From Trichoplax adhaerens (Eukaryota > Placozoa > Uniplacotomia > Trichoplacea > Trichoplacidae), in NCBI RefSeq assembly GCF_000150275.1, contig NW_002060946.1, forward strand, positions 3,819,035-3,883,034: DNA of 64,000 nt, in the 5' to 3' direction. Under the pieces are notes generated by a model that did no database searches, had not been told where the DNA came from, and saw only the letters and a list, made by a program, of their open reading frames with translations. Positions 51,065 through 62,260 of this stretch are shown here, in pieces; the stretch's first letter is position 1; the number at the start of each line of letters is the position of its first letter. The position numbers and the translations under genes are program-made.

Positions 51065-51321
51065 AGAGACACAGGCTGGATCCTATTGTTCCGCTGCACT
51101 TGTTAAAACATTTTGATGTAGAAAATAAAATTGGATATGTGTGTACTGTATTTAAGAGACACAGGCTGGATCATATTGTTCCGCTGCACTTGTTAAAACA
51201 TTTTGATATGGAAAAATAAAATTGGATTTGTGTGTACTGTATTTTAGAGACACAGGCTGGATCCTATTGTTCCGCTGCACTTATTAAAACATTTTGATGT
51301 GGAAAATAAAATTGGATTTGT
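51065..51321. repeat. Three-copy minisatellite, 90-91-bp unit
   Basis: Units begin AGAGACACAGGCTGGATC at 51065, 51155 and 51246, each followed by TATTGTTCCGCTGCACTT and AAAACATTTTGAT. The copies differ at only a few positions. The third is cut short at about 51321. The high identity implies recent expansion. Confidence 0.95.
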
Positions 51322-51439
51322 GACTTTAGGGTATTTGGAAAGCACTCAGGCTGTCTTGAAGTTGTTCAAGCCAGCCTGGAAGGATGACATAGTGGTCTAA
51401 AAAATTTTGGATCTCTATGCTGATGATGATGTGGGCTGA

Positions 51440-51715
51440 TGAAATACTGGACAGTACACTACAGTACCGTACTGTAAGGGAGCAATGCCACGTCATACAA
51501 AAGCTCAAAACTACAGTGAATTAGCATATGTACTGTACCAGGCCTTATACTGTACTGTACTGTACAGGCTTTTGACTAAAAAGTTGTCCCATTGAAGGTG
51601 GAAATCGGACGAAATTACAGTACACTGTACTGTAAGAAAACGATCGTCTCAGTACTGTACAGTATAGCACTGTACAGTGTACAGTACATCCAGTACAGTG
51701 CACAGTACCGATGAA
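51440..51715. repeat. Cluster of palindromic TACTGTA/CAGTA words
   Basis: Many overlapping copies of TACTGTAC and its reverse complement GTACAGTA, including nested palindromes around 51550-51570, 51615-51635 and 51650-51710. It is the same family as the block at 23075-23190. Confidence 0.8.
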
Positions 51716-52058
51716 TGGCGAAAACAAAAGAAATTCACTTCGTCATCGTACTGTAGCAACTGGCCGTACCAATCAATATTGCTAGACTGCGGTTACGACG
51801 ACATTGATCGTGAACTAGATTTGGGTCAAAGTGCTTGAAATTCTGCCGCCTGATCATTGCTGTAGGAAATGATTTATTAAGCTTTCTAATGCTACGTCGA
51901 GTCTTAACTACCAATCTACAAATGTCTTCAGAAAGGTAAAAGTTCACTTTGATAGATAGCAATCATAATCATTTCATCATAGCACTGGACCGTGATGATG
52001 CTATGACAAAACATTGTCGTAGTAATGACTTGCAAAATGTTGATGACTGTTGTTGATA

Positions 52059-54504
52059 ATGAACGCTGACTATTTGAACTCTTTCTGTAGTACTCAGTCC
52101 AATGGATGGTTTGGCAATTGGTTGAGATGGTGCCCGACCAGTGCTGCTATGCTTGAATATGCTGAAAATAAGATTTTAAGAAGTGCGTAAGCGCAATTTC
52201 CAACTTATTCTACGCCTACACCAAGGATCATAATCCATTCAACAACAATCCTATCCAATCATTAAAATGCCTCTTTTCAATCAACATAAAATTTGAACCA
52301 TTATCCAAGTAGTACCGATGTTGTTGTTCACCAATAACACGCATCATTTCTTAATCAATGTTCATAATATTATAGTACGCTTGGTACTAGCAATACGAGT
52401 ACACTTCTCGACCGTTAAAATACTACTGGACGACGATCGCAGGACAGTATACAGTTATTCCAATGCAACGATGATCTAAAACTAATCATTATTTCTCCGT
52501 TGTTCCTTGTTTCAAAATTCATCTACACCGAAAACTTTGTTGTCAGTTCTGATCGTATCATACTGCACAACGGATTTTCGATGGATTGCTTTATGCAAGG
52601 GCTTCATACAGACGAGTATACTTTGAACCAGCCAGACCTATTACAGTAGCAATATTTTTTCCTTTACCATGATGATAACTTCGAAAGGGGTTACGATTTA
52701 GCACTACTCTAGACTTCACATTACTGTAGTATTCATCATTGTTGGTTCAAAAGGGAGTTCAACTTGTACATTTATTCATTAATTATTGGGCATACTTTCC
52801 ATTCTTTTATTTTACAATTTCTTGACATTGGAAATACCCTCTTAACTGTTTTAAGCATTCACTGTTGTGCAAATGGAAGAAATTTGAGAAAGTAAAGTCG
52901 TCGTAGTTTTCGATCAAAGCATAAAATTCTTGTTCTTCTACAATCTCCTTTTCTCCTACATGATATCTTAACTTTCTTACTAGCATTCAATATTGAACAA
53001 ATTAAAGAAATAGTAATGATAAAGTCTGTTATTGTTGCTTGCATACACCCATTTAGACCTAATGAAGAGAGTTATTCTGCATGAATCACTCCGTGTTTTA
53101 ATAGCTGATTTAATATAAACCAGTAATGATAATATTGACTAAGGCATCTTATAACGATTTTATCTACTTGATGTAGAATTGGATAATTATTTCGATAGCT
53201 AAAGACCACAATAGACTACTTACAGTATTTTGCTAGTCATTTTAGACGATTGCACGTACAGTTTCGTAAATAAATCATGTATACTAAACAACACTGACAG
53301 ATTAACTGTAGATCAAACTACTGTAGTTATCGCCAACGTTGCCATTTCAGCAATATTAACTCAATGTGCCCACTCTTTTACTCATTTTCATTGAAAATAC
53401 AGATGTCAAAGCGAAATGTGAAAGAAGACTTGTGGTAATCGGTAACGATGAATGCCTATTAACCTTAAAAGTAGTGCAAAAGAGTAAAGATAAAAACAAA
53501 ACGCCATTACTTATGCTACATGGATTTGGTGGCGGTGTTGGCCTATGGGCTCAAAATATCGACTACTTATCACAGAATCGTACATTGTATGCAATTGATT
53601 TACTTGGATTTGGTCGTAGTTCTAGGCCAAAATTCGATAACGATCCAACATTAGTTGAGAAAAGGTTTATCGAATCGATTGAATCTTGGCGATCTCAAGT
53701 GGGAATCGACAAGTTTATCTTGCTAGGCCATAGCTTAGGTGGATTTCTATCGGCTTCTTATGCAATAAGTTACCCACAACATGTAAAGCATTTAATTTTG
53801 GTCGATCCATGGGGCTTTCCTGAAAAGCCTGCAGAATCGGAATATCAAAGACGTATACCAAGATGGATTAAGTTTGTTTCCATGTTGATGGATCCGTATA
53901 ACCCGTTAGCCCTAGTACGTGTCTCTGGCCCTTGGGGTACGTAAAAATACTAGAAATATGCTAGTTATGATTTTATGTTGATATTGAATACGATATATTT
54001 GATATTTCTATTTTAGGACCTCAGCTTGTAAAAAGATTTAGGCCTGATTTTCAGCGAAAATTTAGTAACATATTTGGTGGGGAAGATGATACTGTCCTAG
54101 ATTACATTTATCACTGTAATGCACAAGAACCAAGGTAAGATGAATTGATTTTGCTATTTATGATATATAACAAACATGACAGTACGATCAATGGATCTAC
54201 TCGTTAACTTTTATCTTTGAATATTAGTGGTGAATCCGCTTTTAAGTCGATGACTGCAGCCTTTGGTTGGTCTAAAGATCCGATGATTAAGAGAGTGGAT
54301 CAGATAAGAGATGACGTTCCAATTACTATGATGTATGGCGCTCGTTCATGGATTGATTATGAAACTGGTTATGTAGTTCAGAAAATAAGATCAAAATCTT
54401 TTGTCGATGTAGCCCTTATACCTGGTGCAGGTCATCACGTCTACGCCGATAGGCCTGATCTTTTTAATGAAGCTGTCTTTCAATGCTGCAATTCGGCCGA
54501 TTAA
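52059..54504 (+). CDS. ABHD4: ABHD4/ABHD5-type alpha/beta-hydrolase (lipid hydrolase)
   Basis: Exons: 52059-52186, 53403-53936, 54017-54134, 54228-54504. The first encodes a conserved N-terminus ([14 protein letters not shown] and LEYAENKIL; human ABHD5 has SGWLTGWLPTWCPTS and LKEAEEKML). Then follow [17 protein letters not shown] (oxyanion hole), [12 protein letters not shown]-like [12 protein letters not shown], the nucleophile elbow [33 protein letters not shown], and [11 protein letters not shown] with the catalytic His. The elbow keeps Ser, as in ABHD4, an N-acyl phospholipase/lysophospholipase. ABHD5/CGI-58 has Asn there and is a lipase co-activator, so this copy should be catalytic. 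Odd: with the visible donor (GC/GTAAGC) and acceptor (TACAG/AT) the first junction is one nucleotide out of frame. The later junctions are in frame. A missed micro-exon, an unusual donor or a base error would explain it. About 350 residues expected; human ABHD4 has 342. Confidence 0.93.
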
Positions 54505-56109
54505 AAGTGTTTTTGGTATTATTTATGCCCAAACTTGAAATACTTGATGGAAGTGGTCGTAAAACCACATGGCCATTTTGACATACAATAATTTATGCAA
54601 AGCTTCTTATATGCTGTTAGTTTTACGCGAATGGAAACCTTGTCAAGTATTATGATTTGCTGAGGAATGCAAATTTATCACTTTATGTATAGCGCCGTAA
54701 TAGGTGCCCATACTATCTATGATGGTGGGATAACATCTATACTCTAGTCATTTAATGAATACTTAGCACAAGCTACTGTACAGTCAATATGAGTATAATA
54801 TCTTAAGATGGAATGCATATTGACATAGGTCGTGTGCCTATCTTGTTTATAAAACGTATTAAAACTTTTCATTGGATATTCATCTTATTTAGACGATACA
54901 GTATGAATGTTGTGTCGTACCATTTCATAAAGCTTAATTAGATTCTTTGCACACAAGATATTTTATTTGCCTGTGCACTTAGTAGCATGATTAAAATTTT
55001 ATTGTTCAATAAATTTGTCAAGATTTACGCTTGTGACAACTTGGAGATTTCAATCTTGGATGCAGAATAGTGGCTGATATATAAAGCATGCTATCATTAC
55101 TAAATCATTTCAAATACAGTACATCAGTATGAGCCAGCTTGGTTTTTCCTTCAACAGCTATGTATTGCTGTATACTTACTTGTATACAACTTGGTTATAA
55201 ATCAAAATCGATTTTTTTAGGCATTTCAGAAATTGAAATTTGTGATTAATTACGTTCGGGGGCGATACTTTTAGTTTTTAGTACTAGTAAATCCCTAACT
55301 TCAGGAATGGATCTTTGCTATCGTGATAAATTTTTCTATTTAGTAGTTTTTATTGAAAAAGCACCTTGGTCTTTGCAAGTTTGCGACAGGATTACAATAC
55401 GTAAGGTACGAGTACGGTCAGGGATTTTTAAGAAATCCTTAAAAAGTCCCTGGTACGGGCATATTGACTGTAACGACTAGTGTGGAATGAAATAGCATGT
55501 TGGTTTCGGCAGTAATTTTTTTATTCCATGTTATATCTATAATTAATTTTAGAAATAACAAATAATCACCAGTCTACTTCATAAACAATTCTGTACCTGA
55601 TCGAATTATTGTTCATCAGTTTTATAAAAAATCGTCAATTGCATCTTTGAAGTAGTTGTAATAGGACTCTACATAAGATAATTTAGCTTGAGACAAATTA
55701 TTATCCTATTTAAGATAGTAATTTACCAATTCTCTATCATGTAGAAATGCTTTATTGTATTATAGTAACTGAATCAGTTCAATAAGTATTACTAGAATTA
55801 AACTATACCATACTAACAAGTTGCTATAGTAGTACAGTTCAGATACTGTACAAGGCTGGTAGGAAGAATTCTAGATATAACGAAAAGATTTATTCTAGAT
55901 TGTATCATAGTCCAATCATATTGATCGACTCAATAGCTACGAGGACAGCAATGTGTAATTAGATTATTACTGCGATCTTGTAACGAAAATTTGTAAGAGA
56001 TCAAAGGTAAAGTAGTCGCAGCTATTCCAACCAATAGTGCCAGTGATTAAATCAGGCTATAACTCCATTTGATAAGTACTTATGTCAGTCGTTGATTATA
56101 TTATTGGAA
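54505..56109. other. Convergent spacer between the ABHD gene and PGLS
   Basis: About 1.6 kb with both 3' flanks. A 12-bp inverted repeat (CAGGGATTTTTA with TAAAAAGTCCCTG) lies near 55418-55452. No gene recognised. Confidence 0.6.
55418..55452. repeat. Short inverted repeat (hairpin)
   Basis: CAGGGATTTTTAAG and, after a few bases, CTTAAAAAGTCCCTG are near-perfect reverse complements. It is in a spacer, 3' of two converging genes. Confidence 0.6.
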
Positions 56110-56823
56110 TTATTGTAGTTTACTAGCTGCGCCACGATCGAGAAACCAAATATGTTCACCGTTGGTTAACTTTACTCTTGCAGATGGAAATGACTGATCG
56201 TTATCACAGATTATCTTTTTCAAGACATCAGCCTTTGCTTCGCCAGTACATACGAAAGCTACACTTTTTGCGGCATTAATAATGGGATAGGTTAAAGTGA
56301 TTCTTTGCGGTGGTGGTTTAGGAGAATCCGAAATGAAGGAAACAAGTGAACTTGTTTCTGTTAATAAAGAATGGCCTGGAAACAAAGAGCACGTATGACC
56401 ATCAGGTCCCATACCAAGTAATAATAAATCGAGAGATGGAATGCTAACGCCTGGATAGAGTGAACGCAACTTCTTTTCGTAATCAGCTGCTGCTGCTTCT
56501 AGCGGTAAACTATAATCTAGAATAATTTCACCGCCAACTTGTGTAGGTAATTTTCTACCAATATGCTGCTTGTATGCGTTATAGTTACTTTCTTTATCAT
56601 CTAATGATACATAACGCTCATCACATAGCAATACCTGCCAGTGTCCATAATCGCATGATACTTGTTGGATGGAATTTCCAACGATAGAAGGTAAACTACC
56701 ACCTGAAAAGCCTATGGTGAAAAATCCATGATCTTGGATAGCTTGAGAAGATTTCTCTGCTATATATTTGCAAAGATCTTGACCAAGTGATGCTTTATCT
56801 TCAAATTGTCGTACAGAAGCCAT
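56110..56823 (-). CDS. PGLS: 6-phosphogluconolactonase
   Basis: A single-exon frame of 237 residues (human PGLS is 258). It hydrolyses 6-phosphogluconolactone to 6-phosphogluconate, the second step of the oxidative pentose phosphate pathway, in the cytosol. Seen: FTIGFSGGSLPSIV near residue 37, the W-x-LLCDERYV motif, SNYNAYKQH, and the family signature LLLLGMGPDGHTCSLFPGH around 134-152, followed by RITLTYPIINAA. All are shared with animal PGLS. The start is the ATG at 56821-56823; two further sense codons precede it but only a TTG lies upstream before an in-frame stop. A TTTTGCAG just before the ATG could also be a splice acceptor to an untranslated or short leader exon. The gene reads away from the 119-bp array, which lies in its 5' flank. 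Confidence 0.96.
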   Translation of the reverse strand: MASVRQFEDKASLGQDLCKYIAEKSSQAIQDHGFFTIGFSGGSLPSIVGNSIQQVSCDYGHWQVLLCDERYVSLDDKESNYNAYKQHIGRKLPTQVGGEIILDYSLPLEAAAADYEKKLRSLYPGVSIPSLDLLLLGMGPDGHTCSLFPGHSLLTETSSLVSFISDSPKPPPQRITLTYPIINAAKSVAFVCTGEAKADVLKKIICDNDQSFPSARVKLTNGEHIWFLDRGAASKLQ

Positions 56824-57003
56824 CTGCAAAAGTTTGCCAGGTATCAGCTAGTCAACAACAACCTTGACCATACGACAGACGTAGATGATATATTTCTCTA
56901 CTCTATAGTACTGCATAACTCTAGTAACTACTGTACTGAAACACCAAGGTATAAAAGAACCAGCCAGACCTTGCATCACTTCACCACGCCCACGGCTAAT
57001 TAG
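56824..57003. promoter_or_regulatory. Presumed PGLS upstream region
   Basis: The roughly 180 bp between the PGLS start codon and the first unit of the tandem array must hold the core promoter, unless that lies within the array. No TATA box or other defined element was identified. Confidence 0.3.
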
Positions 57004-58075
57004 GATACTGTATCCTCTATCACTTAGCCCTCCTTCGGTATTATGCAATGCAATAGAGTAGCTGTCGTCATGACTATATGCTAAAAGTTTCACTACTGCA
57101 TTATTTGGATACAATCGTAGCTAATACAGTATCCTCGATCACTTAGCCCTCCTTCGGTATTATGCAATGCAATGAGGTAGCGGTCGTCATGACTATATAC
57201 AAAAAGTTTCATTACTGCATTATTTGGATACAATCATAGCTAATACAGTATCCTCTATCACTTAGCCCTCCTTCGGTATTATGCAATGCAATAAGTTAGC
57301 GGTCGCCATGACTATATGCTAAAAGTTTCATTACTGCATTATTTTGATACAATCGTAGCTAATACAGCATCCTCTATCACTTAGCCCTCCTTCGGTATTA
57401 TGCAATGCAATAGAGTAGCTGTCGTCATGACTATATGCTAAAAGTTTCACTACTGCATTATTTTGATACAATCGTAGCTAATACAGTATCCTCGATCACT
57501 TAGCCCTCCTTCGGTATTATGCAATGCAATGAGGTAGCGGTCGTCATGACTATATACAAAAAGTTTCATTACTGCATTATTTGGATACAATCATAGCTAA
57601 TACAGCATCCTCTATCACTTAGCCCTCCTTCGGTATTATGCAATGCAATAAGTTAGCGGTCGCCATGACTATATGCTAAAAGTTTCACTACTGCATTATT
57701 TTGATACAATCGTAGCTAATACAGCATCCTCGATCACTTAGCCCTCCTTCGGTATTATGCAATGCAATAGAGTAGCTGTCGTCATGACTATATGCTAAAA
57801 GTTTCACTACTGCATTATTTTGATACAATCGTAGCTAATACAGTATCCTCGATCACTTAGCCCTCCTTCGGTATTATGCAATGCAATAAGGTAGCGGTCG
57901 TCATGACTATATGCAAAAAAGTTTCATTACTGCATTATTTTGATACAATCATAGCTAATACAGCATCCTCTATCACTTAGCCCTCCTTCGGTATTATGCA
58001 ATGCAATAAGGTAGCGGTCGTCATGACTAAAGTTTTAAGTGCATTATTCTGATACAATCGTACACAATACAGCAT
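57004..58075. repeat. Nine-copy 119-bp tandem array with three-unit higher-order pattern
   Basis: CACTTAGCCCTCCTTCGG recurs at 57021, 57140, 57259, 57378, 57497, 57616, 57735, 57854 and 57974, so the unit is 119 bp (one of 120). Units fall into three types by their middle part: A (GAGTAGCTGTCGTC), B (GAGGTAGCGGTCGTC with ATATACAAAA) and C (AAGTTAGCGGTCGCC). The order is A-B-C-A-B-C-A-B'-end, where the last unit is degenerate. Open frames across it are by-products of the repeat. Confidence 0.97.
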
Positions 58076-58376
58076 GACCTTTGTCGTAACCTTTCTTTTA
58101 GCGGTGCCTATTTGAAAGAGTATCATAACGCGGTCACGATCTCCTAGGTCATAGGTAATCAATGTTTGATGGACAAGCTTGTATGCTCTGTATATGCATG
58201 ATCCCCTATTCTTGATTAGAATAACGAACTCACTAAATGTCACTCATGTTGCCATAGTTGGAATAGGAAAAATTCTGGGCGAGGTCGAACAATATGCCGC
58301 GCTGTACACTATAGTAGGGTAGGGAATTAATATAAAATATGGGGGTGGATCCGATATCTCTTAAAATGCAATTGCA

Positions 58377-58643
58377 ATGGAAAAAATCGAAATGAATATC
58401 CGTGGTCATAAATGCTTACCCCATGGTTACGAAGATTATAATGATATGATAGTTGAGTATGTACATACTTTTGGCGATAAATTTCTGATTTACAGAGAGG
58501 ATAACTTTACCGCCCTGACTAAGAAAGTAAACTTGAATCACCAACTTCTAAAAAGTATTGTTTTCACAGGTCTCTGCCTAAATTACCATCGCCAGGAAAA
58601 AACGCTATCACGGTTGCGATTTAGGACTTATCGTTTCATTTAA
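58377..58643 (+). CDS. Unrecognised 88-codon open reading frame
   Basis: An ATG-initiated frame of 88 codons right of the 119-bp array. The product is polar and aromatic (for example GHKCLPHGYEDYNDMIVEYV and FGDKFLIYRED). No signal peptide, membrane segment or family motif was recognised. The first 60 residues look fairly protein-like; the end (RLRFRTYRFI) does not. It could be an exon of an unseen gene or a chance frame. Confidence 0.25.
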   Translation: MEKIEMNIRGHKCLPHGYEDYNDMIVEYVHTFGDKFLIYREDNFTALTKKVNLNHQLLKSIVFTGLCLNYHRQEKTLSRLRFRTYRFI

Positions 58644-60412
58644 GAGTATACAGTGTAGTAGTATACGTAAGCGTCTACTTGAATAAACTTCAATTTGTGT
58701 CGAGGTCATCAAGATTTTATACGGTGTTCGCGCTTAAAGTATACACATTTGATTGCCGAGTACAAGCGTATACCCAATGTTAACACGTACCCGTATGCGT
58801 ATATCAAGTAAAATGATTCGTTCAAAGCGTACAATGCTTAATCTACTGTAGCTCTGGTAGAACGAAAACAATATTATAAACCCTTTCTAAAAGTGTGATA
58901 AACGGAAAATTCGATCATATCAAAAGATATAATTGAATTAACTACTGTCATGAACTAAATAAACCCCGGGATTTATTTAGTAGTCCATGCTATTTTACAT
59001 AGTAGTACAGTACTGCACTTATTATATGATCAACAGCAATGGGGATGGAACACAATATATTAGGCATTTGCTATCCAAACTATTCGGTTTGCGAAGTAAT
59101 ACGGATACAACCGGAAGCACTTATATCCAGTACTGGTAAAATAAGTATAGAAATTCAATTTCAAATCCAATATTCCCTTATAGTATAGTCCGAAATATAT
59201 TTGTATCTACTTTGCTATGTCTGATTTTACAACGTTTACATTCTAAAAGTGAAAATTAAAAAAAATTGCTACATCCCGTACAAATTACAATTGGAACATC
59301 TTCATATTCAAACCAAGATGTTTGGGTAGTTAAGGCTTTTATCCTCGATACATATCGTGCACTGTACGATGTAGATTATGTGCCAGTTCTTTTACTGTTA
59401 TATTTATTTTCTACATATGCGCTAACCCCAGGCACTTTAAAATTTTAAGTCAGTAACAACCACGACTATTGTATCTTAGGCGTTCAATGTATAGTTGCCG
59501 TAAGGAAAGAGTCGAGCAAGAATTAAATAAGAAATGCTAAAATTGATGATGGAAGACATCTTTATTTATATCTTTCATAAGGAAGATGTTAACATTTTCT
59601 AATGCAATATTTACGCATTTATGACGTTAATTTGACTCGGTAGTTAAAAATGGTTTCGCGCTAATCACTCAAAGTATAGAAGTACTGTTGCAGTTTACGA
59701 ATTATACATATCTATTATATACGTATAATTTCTATACATGGTTTCTCGTACTAGTGAGAACGTTATTATGCTGTACAATCACTACTTTCATATTTATCAT
59801 GCAATATCTTAACGTTGTAGTGCGGTACAGACTTGAAGATAAGTTTGTTCGTAAAGAACAGATTTTTCGTCAATTGGGACAATGTTAAATTTTACTCGGA
59901 GAAATTATAAAGAGATATTTGTATCTACAATCAAAGGGTACGATATAGGCTTTATAGTAAACAACAGCTCCGACACAATTCACTATTATATAGTACTACA
60001 ATACTGTGTGTACGTATTATACTAGATGTTGATTTCTAAATTTTGATTAACTAAATCAAATATCTTACAATTAGAATCAAAGCGGTTCAAGCTATCCATA
60101 AATATATCCATAATTATAATCAAAGAGTAATTTTCAAGTTAAAATTATCGTGTTAGTCTACTTACAACTATTACTTTGTGCAGTAATTGCATAAACAGTA
60201 TAAAATTCGACTTGTTCAACTGTTGCAGTTGCAGATTTAGATAATGCATTGTATCACATGCACAGCTTAAAAAGTAGAGTATTATATAAGTGGTTCATTT
60301 CTACTGCATTAGTGAAAATATTAACTCAACACTCTTTCAATATTGTCAAGGGTTTTTCAATGTTCAAATCATACATAATACATAGATAATCTGTGAAAAT
60401 TTGATATAATTT
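58644..60412. other. Spacer left of the C16orf87 homologue
   Basis: About 1.8 kb, AT-rich. Small frames at 59266-59448 and 59688-59888 are not convincing. The far end holds the 3' flank of the minus-strand gene that follows. Confidence 0.55.
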
Positions 60413-62260
60413 TTACATCTGATATCGATTGCTTTTGAGCAGAATATCGTGTAGATTTTGATTCGTTATCTTTCTATTAATGTCTGCTACAGCAGTTTTA
60501 AATAAATTTTCCGTGACATTAATTTGGTGGTGAAATTGTTGAGTAATCTTGGGCTTATATCGATTGCCATTCAGTCTTTGCTTTGATTTTGAGTTCTTAA
60601 GACCGCGACAGTTTAGATTGTGGCTAGGATGATGATTTATTTTGTTTAATCGCTCCGTTGGAGGCGAAATGGACCCAATAGTAGTGTTATTCCTTTTTGC
60701 GGTGTATTTGTTGGCCATCCCGTTTGACGAGATTTGTCGAATTTTTCGCCTACCCCTATGATCTTCTGTAGTGCCTTTACCGTATTTGCTTTTATGACGC
60801 TTCAAAATTCAAGAGTAGAAACATGGTTATTGACCTTCTCTACTGAAATGGTACCATTGTGATATAGAATATTGCAAGTGATGGAAAACTGCAAATGTAT
60901 AACTACAATGACTGATTTTCCATAAAGATCATAAATTAAATTCAATGTGCAATGCGTAACTAAAATGCAAGTTAAATTTATGGTGCTATTGGCAGTACCA
61001 ACCTTAATTCGCATAAGTCGTAAATCTGTAAATACGTTCTGATCTAAATCTTGCAATTTGCCTTCCTCGCCGTGTGTTCTTTTTCTTTTAACGCCAAATT
61101 GTTCACTCCAATCGATATCTAAGTTAAATACACAAAGTGAGTGTGGTATAATCTTAAGGATCACTTATAGTTGCAATCAAGTTTAGATCTCAGTAAGTTA
61201 AAACAATAGCAAGCAGGCGAATTGTAAAGATAAATTTATTACATACGTCCAGATTCAAGCATCCGTTTAGTAATGAAAACATGCCCACAAGAGCAGGAAA
61301 TTGCACCTAGTGGCACCTAAATAAATGTCATGGATAGAAATAATGAATAACGGAATAAGAATTTATATCACTCTATTGTTGCTCTTAAGGATAAAATTGA
61401 TGGACGGATTAATTTTTTTGATGCAATGTGTAGCAAAAGTATTTCTCTTATCATTTTTTCGAATTCGAATTAATACTATGGATTGTGAGATTGTAAGTTT
61501 GCAATCAGATCTAATACATCCAATAAGAAGGTTACTTTGTAGAGATCGATAGTACGTGGAATAATATCAACAAAATATCTCTAATTTGTGCAATTTGGAT
61601 AGATTACAATCTTGCTGTCAGCAGTTAGCTTAAATAATATTAGCTACTGTAATATGTAATACGTTGCATACGAAGCTACTATCCATGCATTCATAGAAGC
61701 ATTGAGGTAATGGCTAATTAGGGTTCAACAACGCAATCAAAATACCATCATTTAAGGTCTTGGAATCTATCGATTCTGCAAAATTAAATTCTTCGTATAA
61801 CCTCGTTATATTTAGTGAAAAATGATCTATCCATATCAATTTCAAAAGATATATTGTATTAATTCTAGCTACAAGATTAGAATGACTCATTCAGATCGAT
61901 TGTAGCAAGTAATCGTTTTGCATGTTTTAATATACTGCATACAATATCGGCTGACCTACTCTAGCAGTTAATGACAATGAGTACGGTAAAATGTTCTTAT
62001 TTAATCGTAGTGTTGAAATTCAACTGATTACATCAAACACAACATCTCCTGAGAGTAAAAAACTCCGATTCAAAATTTTTATCATGTATTATGCACGTAA
62101 ATATATTTATACAGAGTCGTAGTTACGTTTACTGATATCGAAGTAACATTAATTGTTCAAAAGCTGGCATGACCTAATCTATCATTACATCATTTCATTT
62201 CTATTTAGCCTAGACATTTACCTCTTTATTGCAAACGATGCACATTTTATTTTCCATCAT
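60413..62260 (-). CDS. C16orf87 / UPF0547 family zinc-ribbon protein
   Basis: Four exons on the minus strand, 62222-62260, 61247-61316, 61003-61118 and 60413-60799, join in frame to 203 residues (human C16orf87 is about 154). Seen: MCIVCNKEVPLGAISCSCGH (CxxC plus CxC) at residues 6-25, then VFITKRMLESG, a basic stretch (FGVKRKRTHGEEGK), a long Lys/Arg/Asn-rich middle (RHKSKYGKG, RGRRKIRQ) and a C-terminal FKTAVADINRKITNQNL. Human C16orf87 has [35 protein letters not shown] and FSVALAEINRKIINQRL. The four cysteines should bind zinc; the basic middle suggests a nuclear protein (inference). The function of the family is poorly known. The second and third exon borders rest on phase and good acceptors; the middle region is longer and more divergent than in human. 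Confidence 0.87.

Larger units (their letters stand above)
47069..52058. other. Repeat-rich spacer between rhophilin and the ABHD gene
   Basis: About 5 kb with no recognised gene. It contains two poly-G tracts (49181-49191 and 49474-49494), a less AT-rich patch at about 49500-49900, a three-copy 90-bp minisatellite (51065-51321) and palindromic TACTGTA blocks (51026-51060 and 51440-51715). Open frames of 60-90 codons here lie in or next to these repeats and lack homology. Confidence 0.55.

Noticed and set aside
51545-51727. 60-codon frame in the 51.6-kb region
   Set aside because: Mostly palindromic repeat sequence (TVHCT/TVLYC pattern).
53366-53402. N-terminal extension of the ABHD exon ([10 protein letters not shown])
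   Set aside because: The apparent start is a GTG, the stretch is a polypyrimidine-like acceptor region, and the true N-terminus is found in an upstream exon.
57004-58075. CRISPR-like array of regular repeats
   Set aside because: Units are contiguous 119-bp tandem copies without unique spacers, and the host is eukaryotic.
57977-58243. 88-codon minus-strand frame partly in the 119-bp array
   Set aside because: It starts with GTG, overlaps the last repeat unit and has no recognisable product.
60802-61164. A 120-codon frame as a separate gene overlapping the next
   Set aside because: It starts with GTG and contains exon 61003-61118 of the C16orf87 homologue; the rest is intron.
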